From positions 1 to 64,000 of the forward strand of contig NZ_VIUE01000008.1 of the NCBI RefSeq assembly GCF_007828215.1: a DNA stretch of 64,000 nt, given 5' to 3'. The stretch is from Pseudomonas sp. SJZ074. GTDB taxonomy: Bacteria > Pseudomonadota > Gammaproteobacteria > Pseudomonadales > Pseudomonadaceae. Under the pieces are notes generated by a model. That model ran no database searches, was not told the origin of the DNA, and saw only the letters and a program-made list of their open reading frames with translations. Below are positions 19,419-27,760 of the stretch, piece after piece; the stretch's first letter is position 1, and each line of letters opens with the position of its first letter. A program made the position numbers and the translations under genes.

Positions 19419-19832
19419 TCAACTCTGCTGGCAGCCCGCTGGCGTACCTTGGCCCACGACCTTGCGCTGCTGATCATAGAGCTTGGCCCACGGACGGAAA
19501 CCGATGCTGCCGGCCTGCAACTGGTAACGCTGGCCTGCGTTGAAGTCCTTGAATTTCACATTCAACCGACAATCCCGCCACAACGGCTCGGCATCCGGGC
19601 CTATATTGCCGGGCTCGACGGCAAACTGATAACGCACGGTCAGCTCATGGGCGCCGGGCTGCACTTCGAAATAACGCCTGTCCACGGACATCTTGTCATC
19701 GACTTCCAGCGCTTGCAGCGCTGTATCCTGATGGTTGCCAAGATCGATCCACGCTTGCGAAGGATCAGGGTCGGGCAAGCTGGCACAACCGGTCAGCAGC
19801 AACAAGCCACTCGTCAGCATCAACACGCGCAT
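19419..19832 (-). CDS. PA0061/PA0062-family lipoprotein, copy 2
   Basis: A 137-residue lipoprotein with lipobox LTGC at residues 12-15 and then ASLPDPDPSQAWIDL. It is a tandem paralogue of the downstream gene and shares the PGAHELTVRY strand and FNAGQRYQLQAG. Each has a pair of Cys in the body that may form a disulphide. The ATG at 19832 is chosen at the signal peptide; the open frame extends 28 codons upstream without coding features. Confidence 0.82.
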   Translation of the reverse strand: MRVLMLTSGLLLLTGCASLPDPDPSQAWIDLGNHQDTALQALEVDDKMSVDRRYFEVQPGAHELTVRYQFAVEPGNIGPDAEPLWRDCRLNVKFKDFNAGQRYQLQAGSIGFRPWAKLYDQQRKVVGQGTPAGCQQS

Positions 19833-19892
19833 AGCGAAGCTCCGGGCAGGCGGGATAGTCTTGTGGGCAGACTTTTCCCAGGGTGACTCCAA

Positions 19893-20969
19893 TTGATCAG
19901 GCCGCGTTCCAGCCATCGGTTACTCGACCGTGTTTTCAGGATTTTGTTTCCGGGCCTCCTGCTTTTGTTACTCAACGGTTGTTCCAATGTCGGTTACTAC
20001 AGCCAGCTCATCGGCGGACAGTTGCGGCTGTTGCAGGCCAGGGAGCCTGTCGACCAAGTGATTGCCGACCCCACCCGCGACGCCCGCTTGCGGCAGCACT
20101 TGGCCCAGGCCCGTGAAGCACGAACCTTCGCCAGCTCACATCTGCATCTGCCGGACAACAAAAGTTACCGCCTCTATGCGGACATTGGTCGGCCTTATGT
20201 AGTCTGGAATGTCTTTGCCACGCAGGAGTTTTCCCTGGCCCCACAAAACCACTGCTTCCCCATCGCCGGTTGCGTGGCGTATCGCGGTTTCTACAGCCAG
20301 AGTGCCGCCCGTGGCGAAGCGGCCTTGCAACGTTTGCGTGGCATGGACGTATCGATTGGCGGAGTAGAGGCTTATTCAACCCTGGGCTGGTTCAACGATC
20401 CGATCCTGAGCTCGATGACGCACTGGGGCGACGAACGCCTGGCCACGCTGATTTTTCATGAACTGGCACACCAGCGCTTCTACGTACAGGACGACACCGA
20501 GTTCAACGAGTCCTTCGCCACCTTTGTCGAACAGGAAGGCACCCGGCAATGGCGTGCCAGCCGCGGGCTGGCACCGGATGATGGCAAGCAGATACTTCAG
20601 CGCGACCAGTTCATTCAGTTGATCCTCGACACCCGTCAACGACTGGAAAAGCTTTACGCCCAGCCCCTGCCAGCCGAACAGATGCGCCAGAAAAAGGCCC
20701 AGGCGTTCGAACGGCTGCGCGCCGAGTATGCGCAGATGCGTGACAGCCAGTGGGCCGGCGACAAACGTTACGACGCCTGGGTCTATGCGCCGCTGAACAA
20801 TGCACGGTTGCTGCCGTTCGGGCTCTACGACCAATGGGTGCCGGCGTTCGCGGCGTTGTTCCGGCAGACCTCGGGCGATTGGGTGGCGTTTTATGCCGCG
20901 GTGGAAAAGCTCGGCAGGCTGCCGGTGGATGAACGTAAGGCGGCGTTGAAGGCGTTGGCAGGGTCATAG
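19893..20969 (+). CDS. Putative lipoprotein aminopeptidase (COG4324-like)
   Basis: A 358-residue protein. Its lipoprotein signal has a hydrophobic run ending LLLNGCSN. Residues about 189-193 are the zinc motif HELAH, followed by FYVQDDTEFNESFATFVEQEG with the further metal ligand and catalytic-type glutamates. It belongs to the predicted aminopeptidase family COG4324 found beside the PA0061/PA0062 lipoproteins. The start is uncertain: TTG at 19893 or GTG at 19932. The GTG gives a shorter signal that still contains the lipobox. It is divergent from the lipoprotein pair, with only about 60 bases between starts. Confidence 0.78.
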   Translation: MIRPRSSHRLLDRVFRILFPGLLLLLLNGCSNVGYYSQLIGGQLRLLQAREPVDQVIADPTRDARLRQHLAQAREARTFASSHLHLPDNKSYRLYADIGRPYVVWNVFATQEFSLAPQNHCFPIAGCVAYRGFYSQSAARGEAALQRLRGMDVSIGGVEAYSTLGWFNDPILSSMTHWGDERLATLIFHELAHQRFYVQDDTEFNESFATFVEQEGTRQWRASRGLAPDDGKQILQRDQFIQLILDTRQRLEKLYAQPLPAEQMRQKKAQAFERLRAEYAQMRDSQWAGDKRYDAWVYAPLNNARLLPFGLYDQWVPAFAALFRQTSGDWVAFYAAVEKLGRLPVDERKAALKALAGS

Positions 20970-20997
20970 CATCCATTGATTGAGCCGGCCTCATCGC

Positions 20998-21064
20998 GGG
21001 CAAGCCTTGCTCCCACAGGGGAGTCCTTCATGCCCGATGAGTTCTATGGGAGCAAGGCTTGCCC
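20998..21064. repeat. REP-type inverted repeat (variant)
   Basis: GGGCAAGCCTTGCTCCCA at 20998-21015 and its exact complement at 21047-21064. This is the CAAGCCTTGC variant of the Pseudomonas REP palindrome, between the aminopeptidase and converging HAD genes. Confidence 0.8.
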
Positions 21065-21079
21065 GTGACGGCTATCGAG

Positions 21080-21730
21080 CTACGCCCGCAAAAACGCCTG
21101 ATGCAGCTCATCCACCGTCTGGAAGTGATACGCCGGACTCTCGGCCATGAGCTCCTCGCGACTGCCAAACCCATATCCCACCGCCGCCGCATCCAGACCA
21201 TTGGTGCGGGCGCCGATCAGGTCATGTTTACGGTCACCGATCATCAGGGTGTTGGCTGGGTCGAGGCTTTCTTCGGCAAGCAAGTGAGCGATCAATTCGA
21301 CTTTGTCGGTGCGCGTGCCATCCAGCTCGCTGCCATAGATCACCTTGAAGTGCCGCGCAAAATCAAAGTGACGAGCGATTTCCCGGGCGAAGACCCAGGG
21401 CTTGGAGGTGGCGATGTACAACTGCCGGCCCTGGCCGCCCAAGGTTTCCAACAGCGGCATCACCCCTTCGAAAACACGGTTCTCGTACAGGCCGGTGACC
21501 TTGAAGCGCTCGCGATAGAAATTCACCGCCTCCCAGGCCTTCGCTTCGTCGAAGCCATAGAACTGCATGAAGGCCTGTAGCAGCGGCGGGCCGATGAAAT
21601 GTTCGAGACGGGTCACGTCGGGCTCGTCGATACCCAGTTTGCTTAAGGCGAACTGGATCGAGCGGGTGATGCCTTCACGTGGGTCGGTGAGGGTACCGTC
21701 GAGGTCGAACAGTACGGTCTGGTAGTGCAT
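21080..21730 (-). CDS. HAD-family hydrolase, phosphoglycolate phosphatase-like
   Basis: A 216-residue haloacid dehalogenase-type phosphatase with all core motifs. Motif I is LFDLDGTLTD at residues 7-16. The cap domain follows (IDEPDVTRLEHFIGPPLLQA). Motif II lies in LYIATSKPW, and motif III/IV are the KVELIAHLL lysine and MIGDRKHDLIGARTNGLDAA. The sequence is closest in layout to GPH/PhnX-like enzymes of Pseudomonas (PA0065 context). The exact substrate cannot be read from the sequence. Confidence 0.87.
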   Translation of the reverse strand: MHYQTVLFDLDGTLTDPREGITRSIQFALSKLGIDEPDVTRLEHFIGPPLLQAFMQFYGFDEAKAWEAVNFYRERFKVTGLYENRVFEGVMPLLETLGGQGRQLYIATSKPWVFAREIARHFDFARHFKVIYGSELDGTRTDKVELIAHLLAEESLDPANTLMIGDRKHDLIGARTNGLDAAAVGYGFGSREELMAESPAYHFQTVDELHQAFLRA

Positions 21731-21771
21731 GCAAGCTCCTGGGTGAATGAATCAGTAGCAAGAAGGTTCAT

Positions 21772-21803
21772 CTGTGGTGAGGGGATAAATCCCCTCGCCA
21801 CAG
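21772..21803. repeat. Short palindromic intergenic repeat
   Basis: CTGTGGTGAGGGGA, loop, then TCCCCTCGCCACAG. A related unit, TGTGGCGAGAGGATTTATCCCC, is at about 41981-42002, so this is a dispersed P. fluorescens-type repeat. It may also act as a terminator for the gamma carbonic anhydrase gene. Confidence 0.7.
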
Positions 21804-21819
21804 TGATTCAACAGATGTT

Positions 21820-22365
21820 TCAGGGCTGGTCATAACCTTCAGCCAGGTGCAAATCCTTGAGCTTCACGTAGTTCGCCGCGCTGTAGGTGAAGAAGGCGTG
21901 CTCCTTGTCGGTCAGCGGCCGGGCTTGCTTCACCGGGCTGCCCACATACAGGAAGCCACTCTCGAGGCGTTTGCCCGGCGGCACGAGGCTGCCGGCGCCA
22001 ATGATCACATCATCTTCGACCACCGCGCCGTCCATGACGATGCTGCCCATGCCGATCAGCACCCGGCTGCCTACAGTGCAGCCATGAAGCATGACCTTGT
22101 GGGCAATGGTCACGTCGTCGCCGATCAGCAAGGGGAAGCCATCGGGATTGAAAGGACCGGCGTGGGTGATGTGCAGCACGCAGCCATCCTGGACGCTGGT
22201 ACGGGCACCGACGCGGATGCGGTGCATGTCGCCGCGAATGACCGTCAGTGGCCAGACGGAGCTGTCTTCGCCGATTTCAACGTCACCGATCACCACCGCA
22301 GTGCTGTCGACGAAAGCGCCCCGGGCAAGCCGTGGGGTGTGATTCTGGTACGTGCGAAGGGTCAC
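21820..22365 (-). CDS. Gamma-class carbonic anhydrase family protein (YrdA/PaaY-like)
   Basis: A 181-residue left-handed beta-helix protein with hexapeptide repeats. Zinc-ligand histidines lie at the expected points: GCVLHITHAG, DDVTIAHKVMLHGCTVG. The N-terminus has the family pattern VWPLTVIRGDMHRIRVGART. Members bind zinc or iron; some are carbonic anhydrases. About 100 bases separate it from the divergent prlC gene. Confidence 0.87.
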   Translation of the reverse strand: MTLRTYQNHTPRLARGAFVDSTAVVIGDVEIGEDSSVWPLTVIRGDMHRIRVGARTSVQDGCVLHITHAGPFNPDGFPLLIGDDVTIAHKVMLHGCTVGSRVLIGMGSIVMDGAVVEDDVIIGAGSLVPPGKRLESGFLYVGSPVKQARPLTDKEHAFFTYSAANYVKLKDLHLAEGYDQP

Positions 22366-22464
22366 GATAGGCTCTCTCTTTTCTACTGATAGTCGCTGCT
22401 AGCTGCGGTGAAGGTCGATTGTAATTAAGATGGGCCGATGTTTCTTCCAGCCAAGGTGCCAACC

Positions 22465-24516
22465 GTGAGCGTGAACAACCCTCTTTTACAGCCCTATGAC
22501 CTGCCGCCATTCTCGGCGATCCGTGCCGAGCACGTGCAACCGGCCATCGAGCAGATCCTGGCTGACAACCGTGCCGCCATCGCGCAGATCCTCAAGACCC
22601 AAGGCCAACAGCCTACCTGGGCCGGCCTGGTGCTGGCGATGGACGAGCTCAACGATCGCCTGGGTGCCGCCTGGAGCCCGGTCAGCCACCTGAATGCCGT
22701 GCGCAACAGCCCGGAACTGCGCGAGGCCTACGAGGCCTGCCTGCCAGCGTTAAGCGCCTACTCCACCGAGCTGGGCCAGAACCGCGAGCTGTTCCAGGCC
22801 TTTGAAGCCCTGGCGAACAGCCCTGAGGCCGCCGGTTTCGACGTGGCGCAAAAAACCATCCTCGAACATTCCCTGCGGGATTTCCGTCTGTCGGGTATCG
22901 ACCTGCCGCCGGAGCAGCAGAAACGCTACGCCGAGGTGCAAAGTAAGTTGTCCGAGCTGGGCAGCCGGTTCTCCAACCAACTGCTGGACGCCACCCAGGC
23001 CTGGACCAAGCACGTCACCGTTGATGCCGCCCTCGCCGGCCTGACCGAGTCGGCCAAAGCACAAATGGCTGCGGCCGCCCAGGCCAAGGGACTGGATGGC
23101 TGGCTGATCAACCTGGAATTCCCCAGCTACTACGCGGTGATGACCTACGCCGAAGACCGTGCCCTGCGTGAAGAAGTCTACGCGGCCTACTGCACCCGCG
23201 CCTCGGACCAAGGCCCGAATGCCGGTCAGAACGACAACGGCCCGGTGATGGAGCAGATCCTCGACCTGCGCCAGGAACTGGCCCAATTGCTGGGCTTCGC
23301 CAACTTCGCAGAACTGAGCCTGGCGACCAAGATGGCTGAGTCCAGCGATCAGGTCCTCAGCTTCCTCCGTGACCTGGCCAAGCGCAGCAAGCCGTTCGCC
23401 GCCCAGGACCTGGAACAACTGAAAGCCTTCGCCGCCGAGCAAGGCTGCCCCGACCTGCAAAGCTGGGACAGCGGTTTCTACGGTGAAAAACTGCGCCAGC
23501 AGCGTTACAGCGTGGCCCAGGAAGCCCTGCGCGCCTACTTCCCGATCGACAAGGTCCTGAGCGGCCTGTTCGCCATCGTCCAGCGTCTGTACGGCATCGA
23601 GATCGCCGAACTGAAAGGCTTCGATAGCTGGCACCCGGACGTGCGCCTGTTCGAAATCAAGGAGAACGGCCAGCACGTCGGCCGCTTCTTCTTCGATCTC
23701 TATGCCCGCGCCAACAAGCGTGGTGGCGCCTGGATGGACGGCGCCCGAGACCGTCGTCGCACCATTGATGGCGTGCTGCAAAGCCCGGTCGCCAACCTGG
23801 TGTGCAACTTCACCCCCGCCGACAGTGGCAAACCGGCACTGCTGACCCACGACGAAGTCACCACGCTGTTCCACGAATTCGGCCATGGCCTGCACCACTT
23901 GCTGACCCGCGTCGAGCACGCCGGCGTATCCGGCATCAATGGCGTGGCCTGGGATGCCGTGGAACTGCCGAGCCAGTTCATGGAGAACTGGTGCTGGGAG
24001 CCTGAAGGCCTGGCGCTGATTTCCGGCCACTACGAAACCGGAGAACCGCTGCCCCAGGACCTGCTGGAAAAGATGCTCGCGGCGAAAAACTTCCAGTCCG
24101 GCCTGATGATGGTCCGCCAGCTGGAATTCTCGCTGTTCGACTTCGAGCTGCACGCCACCCATGGCGACGGTCGCAACGTCCTGCAAGTGCTCGAGGGCGT
24201 GCGCGACGAGGTGTCGGTCATGCGTCCACCGGCCTACAACCGTTTCCCCAACAGCTTTGCCCACATCTTCGCCGGCGGCTACGCGGCGGGCTACTACAGC
24301 TATAAGTGGGCGGAAGTGCTGTCGGCCGATGCGTTCTCGAAGTTCGAGGAAGACGGCGTGCTCAACGCCGACACCGGTCGCGCTTTCCGCGAGGCGATCC
24401 TGGCCCGTGGGGGTTCCCAGGAGCCGATGGTGCTGTTCGTCGACTTCCGTGGCCGTGAGCCGTCGATTGACGCACTCTTGCGCCATAGCGGCCTGAGCGA
24501 GGACGCGGCAGCATGA
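22465..24516 (+). CDS. prlC: Oligopeptidase A
   Basis: A 683-residue M3 zinc metallopeptidase that degrades peptides, including cleaved signal peptides, in the cytoplasm. The zinc motif TLFHEFGHGLHHLL has its first His at about residue 470. The third ligand lies in the DAVELPSQFMENW segment. The helical N-terminal half opens with NNPLLQPYDLPPFSAIRAEH. I chose the GTG at 22465, with AAGGTG upstream, giving the usual family length; an in-frame ATG at 22438 would add nine residues. The stop overlaps the yheV start by four bases. Confidence 0.95.
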   Translation: MSVNNPLLQPYDLPPFSAIRAEHVQPAIEQILADNRAAIAQILKTQGQQPTWAGLVLAMDELNDRLGAAWSPVSHLNAVRNSPELREAYEACLPALSAYSTELGQNRELFQAFEALANSPEAAGFDVAQKTILEHSLRDFRLSGIDLPPEQQKRYAEVQSKLSELGSRFSNQLLDATQAWTKHVTVDAALAGLTESAKAQMAAAAQAKGLDGWLINLEFPSYYAVMTYAEDRALREEVYAAYCTRASDQGPNAGQNDNGPVMEQILDLRQELAQLLGFANFAELSLATKMAESSDQVLSFLRDLAKRSKPFAAQDLEQLKAFAAEQGCPDLQSWDSGFYGEKLRQQRYSVAQEALRAYFPIDKVLSGLFAIVQRLYGIEIAELKGFDSWHPDVRLFEIKENGQHVGRFFFDLYARANKRGGAWMDGARDRRRTIDGVLQSPVANLVCNFTPADSGKPALLTHDEVTTLFHEFGHGLHHLLTRVEHAGVSGINGVAWDAVELPSQFMENWCWEPEGLALISGHYETGEPLPQDLLEKMLAAKNFQSGLMMVRQLEFSLFDFELHATHGDGRNVLQVLEGVRDEVSVMRPPAYNRFPNSFAHIFAGGYAAGYYSYKWAEVLSADAFSKFEEDGVLNADTGRAFREAILARGGSQEPMVLFVDFRGREPSIDALLRHSGLSEDAAA

Positions 24517-24791
24517 GCGAGGGGCCTGTGATCACGAAAAAACGCTTTATCGCCGGGGCAGTCTGCCCGGCGTGCAGCGAGCCGGACAAGTTGATGATGT
24601 GGAACGAAGACGGCGTGCCTCATCGCGAGTGCGTCGCCTGCGGTTACTCCGACACGCTCAATGAACAAGGTCTGTCGGTGCCCAAGGAACTCGGCACCCG
24701 GGTCAACACGTCGGCGCTTAAAGTGTCGGACGCCAAGGTCCAGGCAGTGCAGTTCTTTCCCAACCCCAAGCTGAAGAAAAAAACCGACTGA
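24513..24791 (+). CDS. yheV: YheV-family zinc-ribbon protein
   Basis: A 92-residue protein with two CxxC pairs (VCPACSEPDK and ECVACGYSD), a single zinc ribbon. It opens with the typical KKRFIAGAVCPAC. The prlC-yheV order and the ATGA overlap are conserved in gammaproteobacteria. Function is unknown; a partner role for PrlC is only suggested by the gene order. Confidence 0.92.
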   Translation: MSEGPVITKKRFIAGAVCPACSEPDKLMMWNEDGVPHRECVACGYSDTLNEQGLSVPKELGTRVNTSALKVSDAKVQAVQFFPNPKLKKKTD

Positions 24792-24904
24792 CATCTCCGG
24801 CATCACCTTCCGGGCCGCCCGGCCCGGGAGCGATACATATATACCGCCAGGCCTCACGCCTTCCTGCCCAGACTGGCCAGCCCAGACAGACAGGAAGGCT
24901 CTCC

Positions 24905-26902
24905 ATGCCCCACGATGATAATCCCCTGCTGCAGGCGTATGACCTGCCGCCATTTTCGCAGATTCAAGCCGAACACTTCTTACCCGCTCTCGACCGGCTG
25001 CTTGCCGAAAGCCGCGATCAGGTGGCCCACATCATCAAGACCCAGACGCCCTTTCCCACCTGGGACGACCTCGTGTTGGCCATGGATGAAATCCACACAC
25101 GATTGGAAGGCTTCGGTTACCTGCTGCACATTTTGACTACGACCCGGACAGGGGACGCCTGGGCCCGGGCTTCCCTGGATTGCAGTGAACGGTTACATGA
25201 TTTCGTGGCTGCGCTGAAACAACACCCCACCCTGTTCGAGCTCTATCGGCGCTTGGCGGACAGTCAGATCGCCAGGCATTTCGCACCGACTCGCACGCGG
25301 GTCCTGAAGAAAATCCTGCGCCAATTTCAGCAGGACATGCCGGCAGGCCAGAGCCTGCTGAAGCTGCGCATTAAAGAGGTCCAGGGGTTATTCCTGGAAA
25401 ACCTGCAAATGGCCAACCGGGCCTGGCGCAAAACCTTTGACGATGAAGCCCAGCTAAGCGGCCTGCCTTCGCGGTTCAAGCAACAGATGGCCCGTCAGGC
25501 GCGCGAAGCCGGCCAAACGGGATGGCTACTGACGCTTAATGATGAATCGTTCGGCATCGTCACTCACTACGCCGACAACCGCTTCCTACGTCAACAGATG
25601 TACGAGGCCTACAGCACCCGCGCATCGGATCAAGGCCCACACGCGGGCCAGTTCGACAACACCGACGTACTCAGGCAATTGCTCGATGACCGTCATCAGT
25701 ACGCCACCTCCCTGGGCTATTCGGACTTTGCCCAGCTGGCGATCGAGCCAGAGCAAGCCGCCTCCACCGAAGAAGTCATGACGTTCCTACGGGCACAGCT
25801 CGAACGACAGCAGCGCCACTTCAAACAGGACGCCGAACAGCTCAAGGCTTTTGCCGCGCAGCAAGGTCTCAGCGACCTCCAGCCCTGGGACTACGCCTAC
25901 CTGGCGAATCGACTTCGCCAGCAAGCAGCAGGCGCGTCCAAGGAAACACTGAGTGTCTGGTTTGCATTGGAGCCCACGTTTGCCCAGCTGTTGCGGATGG
26001 CGACGGAGTTGTTCGGCGTCGACTTCGTCGAGCGACAGGATGTGACGACCTGGCACCCGGACGTGCGTCTGTTCGAAGTCAGCGAGTGGGGCACGGTCAT
26101 TGGCTACATCTATCTCGATCCATTTTCGGACACCAACCGAGACGGCTTTCCCAATACCACCACCCTGCGAAACCGCCATATCACCGCCGAGGGGCGTCCT
26201 AGGCATCCCATCGCCACGCTGCATGCCTGGCTGCCGCGCAGCGAAGGACCAGACCCAGTCCTGCTCCATCATCTGCAACTGCGAATCCTTTTCCATGAAT
26301 TCGGCCATTGCCTGCAGCATGTCCTGACCCGCGCCGACTATCGCGATCTATCAGGCATCAACAGTCTGTCTCGCGATACCGCCGAATTTGCCGGGATCCT
26401 GTTCGAGCAATGGTGCTTCTCCAGGCAATGTCTAGTGCGGATCTCGAAGCACTACCAAACCGGAGAAAGGATGCCTGACGAGGTCGCCACTCAACTGCTG
26501 ACCTTCGCCCGTACCCAGACCAGTTGGGAAACCGCGGTGCTGTTGCGCAGCGCATTATTCGACATCGAACTGCACCGCACCCACGGCGACGGACGGACCG
26601 TCCAGCAAGTATTTGACCAAGCCAACGCGCAGGTAGGGCATCTGCCGGTGTCCCCGAACGAGCGCTGGCCCAATGGCCTGGACTACTTGGTGACCGGCTA
26701 CGGGGCGACGATCTACGCCTATGTCTGGGCGAAGGAACTGGCCATGAACGTGTTCCAGCGGTTCAAGCACGACGGCATATTCAACCCCACAACCGGCCGC
26801 GCGTTACGCGAAACCATTTTTGCGCCAGGTGACTCACGACCGTTATCCGTCTCCATCGCCGCCTTCTCAGGCACATCACCGATCAGCGCTCGGGAAGGAT
26901 GA
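24905..26902 (+). CDS. Second M3-family metallopeptidase (PrlC-like paralogue)
   Basis: A 665-residue paralogue of the prlC product two genes upstream. It opens in parallel (NPLLQAYDLPPFSQIQAEHF). It keeps the active-site motif ILFHEFGHCLQHVLTRADY (first His about residue 464), and a third-ligand glutamate in RDTAEFAGILFEQW. The substrate-side block DLYARANKRGGAWMDGARD of PrlC becomes YLDPFSDTNRDGFPNTTT, so specificity has probably changed. AGGAAGG precedes the ATG. The 3' end overlaps the converging TpbA-like gene by 20 bases. The frame is fully open with metal ligands kept, so I read it as functional, not a pseudogene. Confidence 0.87.
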   Translation: MPHDDNPLLQAYDLPPFSQIQAEHFLPALDRLLAESRDQVAHIIKTQTPFPTWDDLVLAMDEIHTRLEGFGYLLHILTTTRTGDAWARASLDCSERLHDFVAALKQHPTLFELYRRLADSQIARHFAPTRTRVLKKILRQFQQDMPAGQSLLKLRIKEVQGLFLENLQMANRAWRKTFDDEAQLSGLPSRFKQQMARQAREAGQTGWLLTLNDESFGIVTHYADNRFLRQQMYEAYSTRASDQGPHAGQFDNTDVLRQLLDDRHQYATSLGYSDFAQLAIEPEQAASTEEVMTFLRAQLERQQRHFKQDAEQLKAFAAQQGLSDLQPWDYAYLANRLRQQAAGASKETLSVWFALEPTFAQLLRMATELFGVDFVERQDVTTWHPDVRLFEVSEWGTVIGYIYLDPFSDTNRDGFPNTTTLRNRHITAEGRPRHPIATLHAWLPRSEGPDPVLLHHLQLRILFHEFGHCLQHVLTRADYRDLSGINSLSRDTAEFAGILFEQWCFSRQCLVRISKHYQTGERMPDEVATQLLTFARTQTSWETAVLLRSALFDIELHRTHGDGRTVQQVFDQANAQVGHLPVSPNERWPNGLDYLVTGYGATIYAYVWAKELAMNVFQRFKHDGIFNPTTGRALRETIFAPGDSRPLSVSIAAFSGTSPISAREG

Positions 26903-27563
26903 TTTGCGGCTCAAGGTGATGGGCTGTGGTGGTCGAATTGACCCAGCTCTTCAAGGAACAAAGGGCGAACACGCTGGTGCTGCATTCACCGTTCGCCAAA
27001 GCAAGACGGAGTTTGTCCACATCGGCCTGCATCATGTAACGAACCCCATCCTTGAAGTGATGGCTGTCACCGAAACCACCTTCGGTCATTTCGTTCAGCG
27101 CGTCCTCTTTGCTCCAGCCCTGCACCACCACCCTGTACATCGCCGCCACCAGCCCGGTGCGATCAGAACCGTGCTTGCAGTGCATCAGCACGGGCCCCTT
27201 GGCTTCGGCGGCCTGGACGGCACGCAAGGCCCGGAGGATGTCGCTGTCGTCGACATGATTGGTGCGATAAGGCAACCGTACCTGCTCGATGCCGGGGGTG
27301 GAGAGCCAGCGCGCATCGGATTCCGGCAGGAACGTAATGACCGTACCGATCCTAAGCTTCGTCAGCAGGGGCAGGGCTCCGCCATCCGGCAGGGAGCTGC
27401 GGTAAAGAGTGGGTGACATCTGGTAGAGGTTGTAATCCTTTTCCACCGGCTGCGCCCACTCGGCGGGCCTCGTTTGTACGACATCAGCGGCTTGGGCGTA
27501 AGGCCCGGCCAGCCCCATCAGCAAAGCCAGGCAACACAGAGAACGGGAGCGGAGCTTGAACAT
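26883..27563 (-). CDS. tpbA: Periplasmic dual-specificity/tyrosine phosphatase, TpbA-like
   Basis: A 226-residue exported cysteine phosphatase. The signal peptide is about residues 1-25 (ends AQA). The CX5R catalytic loop is MHCKHGSDRTGLV, with Cys129 and Arg135. A general-acid Asp candidate is in RTNHVDDSD, about 30 residues before. In P. aeruginosa TpbA dephosphorylates the diguanylate cyclase TpbB and so lowers c-di-GMP and biofilm. The C-terminal tail overlaps the end of the PrlC-like gene by 20 bases. No tpbB is adjacent here, so orthology is inferred from the motif and the signal peptide. Confidence 0.78.
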   Translation of the reverse strand: MFKLRSRSLCCLALLMGLAGPYAQAADVVQTRPAEWAQPVEKDYNLYQMSPTLYRSSLPDGGALPLLTKLRIGTVITFLPESDARWLSTPGIEQVRLPYRTNHVDDSDILRALRAVQAAEAKGPVLMHCKHGSDRTGLVAAMYRVVVQGWSKEDALNEMTEGGFGDSHHFKDGVRYMMQADVDKLRLALANGECSTSVFALCSLKSWVNSTTTAHHLEPQIILPER

Positions 27564-27728
27564 GCAGAGAAGGCCGCAAACAAAGGAATTCGAGGTGGAG
27601 CAGTTTCGACCCGTCCCGGTAAAAAACCTGTAACAAGGACGTCAAAGTGTTGTGAATTGCGGTCCGCAAATGGGCCAACATTCGCTCAGGCGCTGAATGG
27701 CACTGGTCCAATCCGAAGGCAGGCGATA

Positions 27729-27744
27729 CTGTATGCACATACAG
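27729..27744. promoter_or_regulatory. LexA (SOS) box
   Basis: CTGTATGCACATACAG: a perfect palindrome with CTGT and ACAG outer arms, 16 bases, matching the gammaproteobacterial LexA consensus CTGTATATATATACAG. Its right edge is 16 bases before the radical SAM gene's ATG, a position that would block its promoter. PA0069, the P. aeruginosa homologue, has been reported as SOS-controlled. Confidence 0.88.
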
Positions 27745-27760
27745 CATTGGAGTATTCCCC

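Noticed and set aside
22750..24486. 578-codon open frame antisense to prlC
   Set aside because: Long antisense frames arise from the codon bias of GC-rich genes. The plus strand has clear M3 peptidase motifs; the antisense frame has none.
24905..26902. PrlC-like gene as a pseudogene
   Set aside because: The frame is intact, the zinc ligands are kept and a good ribosome-binding site is present.
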